A DNA stretch of 64,000 nt from Molossus alvarezi (taxonomy: Eukaryota; Chordata; Mammalia; Chiroptera; Molossidae). The notes beneath the pieces are model-generated. The model was given only the letters and a program-made list of their open reading frames with translations. It did no database searches and was not told the DNA's origin. Position numbers and translations under genes: made by a program. The stretch spans positions 52,817,596 through 52,881,595 of the forward strand of contig CM073889.1 in NCBI GenBank assembly GCA_037176705.1, written 5' to 3'. Shown piece by piece: positions 60,449 through 64,000 of the stretch; position 1 is the stretch's first letter; each line of letters opens with the position of its first letter.

Positions 60449-62152
60449 ATCCAAATTGGAAAGGAGAAAGTGAAATTGTCATTATTTGCAGATGTCATGA
60501 TACTGTACATAGAAAATCCCAAAGACTCCACCAAAAGCTTACTAGACTTAATAAATGAATTTGGCAAAGTAGCAGGATACAAAATTAACGTAAAGAAATC
60601 GATGGCATTCTTATACACCAATGATGAACTCACAGAAAGAGAAACTAAGCAAACAATCCCATTTACCATTGCGGCAAAAAAATTAAGATACATAGGAATA
60701 AACTTAACCAAAGAGATAAAGGACCTATTCGCAGAAAACTACAGGTCTTTGAAAAAAGAAATAGAGCAAGATGTAAAAAAGTGGAAGAACATACCCTGTT
60801 CATGGATTGGGAGAATTAACATCATTAAAATGTCCATATTACCCAAAGCAATCTATAGATTCAACGCAATCCCCATCAAAATACCAACGGCATACTTCAA
60901 AAAATTAGAACAATTACTTCAAAAGTTCATATGGAACCAAAAAAGGCCTCGAATAGCCACAGCAATCTTGAAAAGGAAGAACAAAGTTGGAGGGATCACA
61001 ATACCAGATTTCAGGTTATACTACAAAGCCACCATAATCAAAACAGCCTGGTACTGGCACAAGAACAGGTATATAGACCAGTGGAACAGAATAGAGAACC
61101 CAGAAATGGACCCTAGGCAATATGCTCAATTAATATTTGACAAAGGTGGCAAGAGCATTCAGTGGAGTAAGGACAGCCTCTTTAATAAATGGTGCTGGGA
61201 AAATTGGACAGCTACTTGCCGAAAAATGAAACTAGATCATCAACTTACACCCTACACCAAAATAAACTCAAAATGGATAAAAGACTTAAATGTAACTCAT
61301 GAATCCATAAAAATCCTAGAGGAGACTGTGGGCAACAAAATATCAGACATCATACGCCGCAGAATTTTTACTGACACATCACCTAAGGCAATAGAAACAA
61401 AGGAGAAAATGAACACATGGGACTACATCAAACTCAAAAGCTTCTGCACAGCGAAAGATACAATCATCAAAACGGAAAGGCTACCCACTGTATGGGAGAG
61501 CATAATTGCCAATGATATATCAGATAAGGGGTTAATTTCCAATACATATAGAGAGCTCATACAACTCCACAAAAGGAAGACAAAGAATCCAATTAAAAAA
61601 TGGGCAGAGGAACTAAATAGACACCTCTCCAAACAGGACATACAAATGGCTAAGAGACATATGAAGAAATGTTCATCATCACTAATCATCAGAGAGATGC
61701 AAATCAAAACAACAATGAGGTATCACCTCACACCTGTCAGAATGGCCGCCATCAACAAATCATCAAACAACAAGTGTTGGCGAGGGTGTGGAGAAAAGGG
61801 GACTCTAGCACACTGTTGGTGGGAATGCAGACTGGTGCAGCCACTATGGAAAACAATATGGTGTCACCTCAAAAAATTAAAAATTGAACTCCCATTTGAC
61901 CCAGTGATCCCACTTCTAGGAATATACCCTAAGAAGCCTGAAACACCAATCAGAAAGAATATATGTACCCCCATCTTTGTAGCAGCACTATTTACAATCG
62001 CTAAGATCTGGAAACAGCCCAAGTGCCCATCAGTAGACGAATGGATTAAAAAGCTGTGGTACATATACACAATGGAGTACTACGCAGCGGTAAGAAAGAA
62101 AGATCTCTTATCTTTGAGACTACATGGAGGGACCTGGAAAGTATCATCCTAA
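60449..62152 (+). pseudogene. ORF2: L1-3 ORF2 fragment, inactive
   Basis: The frame is open for about 567 codons from the truncation point, equivalent to ORF2p residue 687, to a premature altered C-terminus. It lacks the whole endonuclease and most of the RT. The FADD box reads FADV (GTC at the second Asp), removing a catalytic aspartate. The thumb/C-terminal region and CCHC ([16 protein letters not shown]) remain recognisable. One base is missing near 62111 (TTATCTTTGAG, where L1-1 has TTATCCTTTGAG), so the final 40 or so residues are replaced by a short unrelated tail. There is no ATG at the front; it is a molecular fossil. Confidence 0.93.
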
Positions 62153-62421
62153 GTGAAACAACCAAGCAGTGAAAGACAAATTTCATATGATCTCACTGAT
62201 TTCTGGAATATAATGAACATAACAGTTTGAGGACAATCCCCTAAGGAGTGGGGAGCTGAGAGAGGGATGAACAACAGAACTTAAATGCATGGAGGCATGA
62301 ACAGTGGACATGGACAACAATCAGGGGAAGGGGCAGGGAGGGAAGGGGGAGGGGGGAATCAGTGGGGGGAAAAGGAGAATCATTTGTAACAAAAATTAAT
62401 CAATAAAAAAAAAAAAAAAAA
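62153..62421 (+). other. L1-3 3'UTR and poly(A) tail
   Basis: About 269 nt. A G-rich tract at about 62320-62370 (runs of 3-6 G) is quadruplex-like. It is followed by AATAAA at 62402-62407, which merges with the poly(A) tail. The sequence departs from the L1-1 3'UTR soon after the ORF2 end, supporting a different L1 subfamily. Confidence 0.85.
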
Positions 62422-62439
62422 AAAAGTTATCCCCTTTTG
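62422..62439. repeat. Target-site duplication of L1-3, tail side
   Basis: Second copy of AAAAGTTATCCCCTTTTG. Its leading As merge with the poly(A) tail. The monomer continues with TGTTCTGTGTTGG. Confidence 0.95.
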
Positions 62440-64000
62440 TGTTCTGTGTTGGTAATGGTTTCCAAGATTGCACAGTTTTCTCCAACATTTCTCAAGGCGA
62501 TACTTGGAATAAGTATGGTTTCTTCTGTAGCAGTTTGTTTGGCCTAATTCTTAGTCAGAACAGTGAACCAACCTAGGGTCTAGAATGAAATAATGGAAAG
62601 ATTGATAACTACTGGTGTTACACATGTGCCATTCTTGAAACAAAGCAACTGAACACATCTAAAGTGATGTAGTTTAAACATTTGATGTGTACATCCAAGG
62701 AGAAATACATGAATGTGAAGACACTGACAATACCATGGGTGTTTCACATTGCATTTCTCTGTGAGTTAGAACAAAAGGAGGGTTCTGGAGAAAAGGCACT
62801 TGTACAGTTGACCTGGGTATCAATTTCAATTAGCTACCCACAAATTATGCCCGGTTTGCGCGGCATAGTTTGCATTGGAGAGTTATCCAGTGTTGCATGT
62901 AAATGCAGCTGACTGCCTTCTTTCCTATAAGACAAGAAAGTCAATTTGTACGAGAAGAAGAGGTAACTTTTCAACATACTACTTTTCTTCCTTGGATATG
63001 AGTTGTTTGCCTGGAAGAGTCTACAAAGCATCTCGATACCAAATACAGGCTGTGCTGCAGAAATGAAACATTTTGGTTAGAGCAGTGTTCAGGTCGTGGA
63101 AATCTATACCCTATTCAGTTCTACACACATTCTCTCCATGCGTTACCAAATGAATCAGAGTCATGCCATGGATCCACGATACATTTCACTGTTTGTGCTG
63201 ATTTCCACATTAACATAAGGTGTAGATACCTGTTTTCTGCAGAGAATTGAATGTAAACCCTTGTCCTCAGTGTGAAATGCTGGAATTAGCCCGTGGAAAT
63301 GAATGATAACTCCCGAACTTATGCTTAAAATACCCTGTGACAAATTCAACCTATTTCTTGATATCTGCCAGAATCATCTCCATTATAACAAGGATTCCAA
63401 AGAGTTTCAGGCCTTTGAATAATGGTCCTGGATACACATGTTTCAAGAGTATTTCCCAGAAGAACCTATGAAAATACAGTGGATAATCAAAGGTGTGCAT
63501 CACTGGTGTTCTTTCTCTGCAGAATTATTTAATTACATTCAGTTCAAGAGCAGCATGGAAACCTCAATATGGTGTAGTGGCAATTGGACTGTTCAGTGGC
63601 TCTCTGTCCTAAAAACAGTGTTCCCATTGACTAACTTCTTCACATACTGTCTAAATATGGTGAAGAAGATTCTTGGGCTATACCCACTTCACAAAACATG
63701 GAACCAACACTGGTGTTCTGTTCTGCAGATTATGTGTTAGAACAGTTGAAGAAAGTATTGATTCAAGGTAATGTGGCAAGCTAACGTTTGTCTATGCCCT
63801 TAGACATACTTCTCTCCAGAGATCGTTTCTAGGAGGGTTTATACACACCAAACCAATTCCAAACGAACTGTGTTAGAACTCTGCAGTTCAGTTGAGGAAA
63901 CTCACTTCCATGAAGCCTAGGGAGTGAGGCCTCTCCAACCATAAGCTGTTTTGGTTAAGTACCTAAGAAATGTCTGTTTGTTAAGGTGTAATCACACGAA

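Larger units (their letters stand above)
60448..62421 (+). mobile_element. L1-3: 5'-truncated, dead LINE-1 fragment
   Basis: About 1,974 bp of L1 3' end in sense orientation: ORF2 from the RT active site to the end, a 3'UTR, and a poly(A) run of about 20 or more. An 18-bp perfect target duplication (60430-60447 and 62422-62439) flanks it, and the satellite resumes exactly. The orientation, site and 3'UTR differ from L1-1/L1-2, so it is an independent insertion of another, probably older, L1 lineage. Truncation is the usual result of incomplete target-primed reverse transcription. Confidence 0.96.
1..64000 (+). repeat. Macrosatellite array, ~1.93-kb monomer, 26 units
   Basis: The whole window is a head-to-tail array of one monomer, interrupted only by three L1 insertions. 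I phased the units at the recurring CTTTCTCTTGTTCC and counted 26 starts; the last unit runs off the window end. Insertion-free unit lengths are 1931-1936 bp. The indels I can see account for each length: TCAG present (1936) or absent (1932) after CCTAATTCTTAG, plus single-base or 2-bp losses. Monomers are AT-rich and nearly identical over most of their length. I see no similarity to alpha satellite or to any gene family I know. The short ORFs in every unit change mostly by amino-acid-altering substitutions, which argues against coding. The family name is unknown to me. The array extends past both window edges. Confidence 0.97.
60093..64000 (+). repeat. Satellite monomer 26 (partial), split by L1-3
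   Basis: Runs past the window end; about 20 bases are missing. Private changes include AACATTGATTGG, TTTTCTCCAAC, TTTGGCCTAATT, ACAAAAGGAGG, CTATAAGAC, TATCTGCCAG and TTATTTAATTAC. L1-3 entered near monomer position 355. Confidence 0.95.

Noticed and set aside
60280..60558. 92-codon frame crossing the satellite/L1-3 junction as a fusion gene
   Set aside because: It is a chance run across the insertion point, out of frame with ORF2.
1..64000. CRISPR array, bacterial operon, tRNA or rRNA genes
   Set aside because: The repeat unit is about 1.93 kb with no short direct repeats and unique spacers, no bacterial gene families appear, and I see no tRNA or rRNA-like sequence.

Overview
The window is repetitive DNA from a placental mammal genome. 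It contains no host gene that I can support. Two things make it up: a head-to-tail array of a macrosatellite with a unit of about 1.93 kb, and three LINE-1 (L1) retrotransposon insertions. The mammalian assignment rests on the L1s, which have the ORF1/ORF2 bicistronic layout, an APE-type endonuclease, an FADD reverse transcriptase, a CCHC C-terminus, a G-rich 3'UTR and an A-rich tail. I cannot name the species. A bat is possible from the general look of the L1 3' end, but that is a weak impression.

Layout: I count 26 monomers in one orientation, starting at 1, 1933, 3865, 5797, 7729, 9661, 11592, 13528, 15463, 17397, 19333, 21267, 23203, 31002, 32937, 34873, 36807, 44610, 46545, 48481, 50417, 52352, 54287, 56222, 58157 and 60093. 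Without insertions the units are 1931-1936 bp, and every length difference is explained by a few small indels, mainly presence or absence of a 4-bp TCAG. Units 1-5 form one highly homogenised type (A). Units 5/6 are mosaic. Units 7-12 are a second type containing a dimeric higher-order repeat of about 3,870 bp (8-9 and 10-11). Units 19-20 are a near-identical pair, units 20/22 and 21/23 alternate, and units 22-26 carry the most private mutations.

Mobile elements: L1-1 (24474-30328, minus strand) is full length, with intact ORF1 (293 aa) and ORF2 (1274 aa), a 5'UTR starting at a YY1-like site, and a 13-bp target-site duplication. L1-2 (38082-43936) is the same insertion copied exactly 13,608 bp (four monomers plus the L1) downstream with its flanking satellite. 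I found only two substitutions between the two 5.86-kb elements. The arrangement therefore reflects duplication of an L1-bearing satellite block, not two insertions. L1-3 (60448-62421, plus strand) is an older, independent, 5'-truncated insertion with an 18-bp target-site duplication, an FADD-to-FADV change and a frameshift.

Function: the only convincing protein-coding sequences are the L1 ORFs, which encode the RNA-binding chaperone and the endonuclease/reverse transcriptase of one retrotransposition RNP. The many short satellite reading frames look fortuitous. The main story is concerted evolution of a tandem array by unequal exchange and conversion, which carried along a possibly competent L1.
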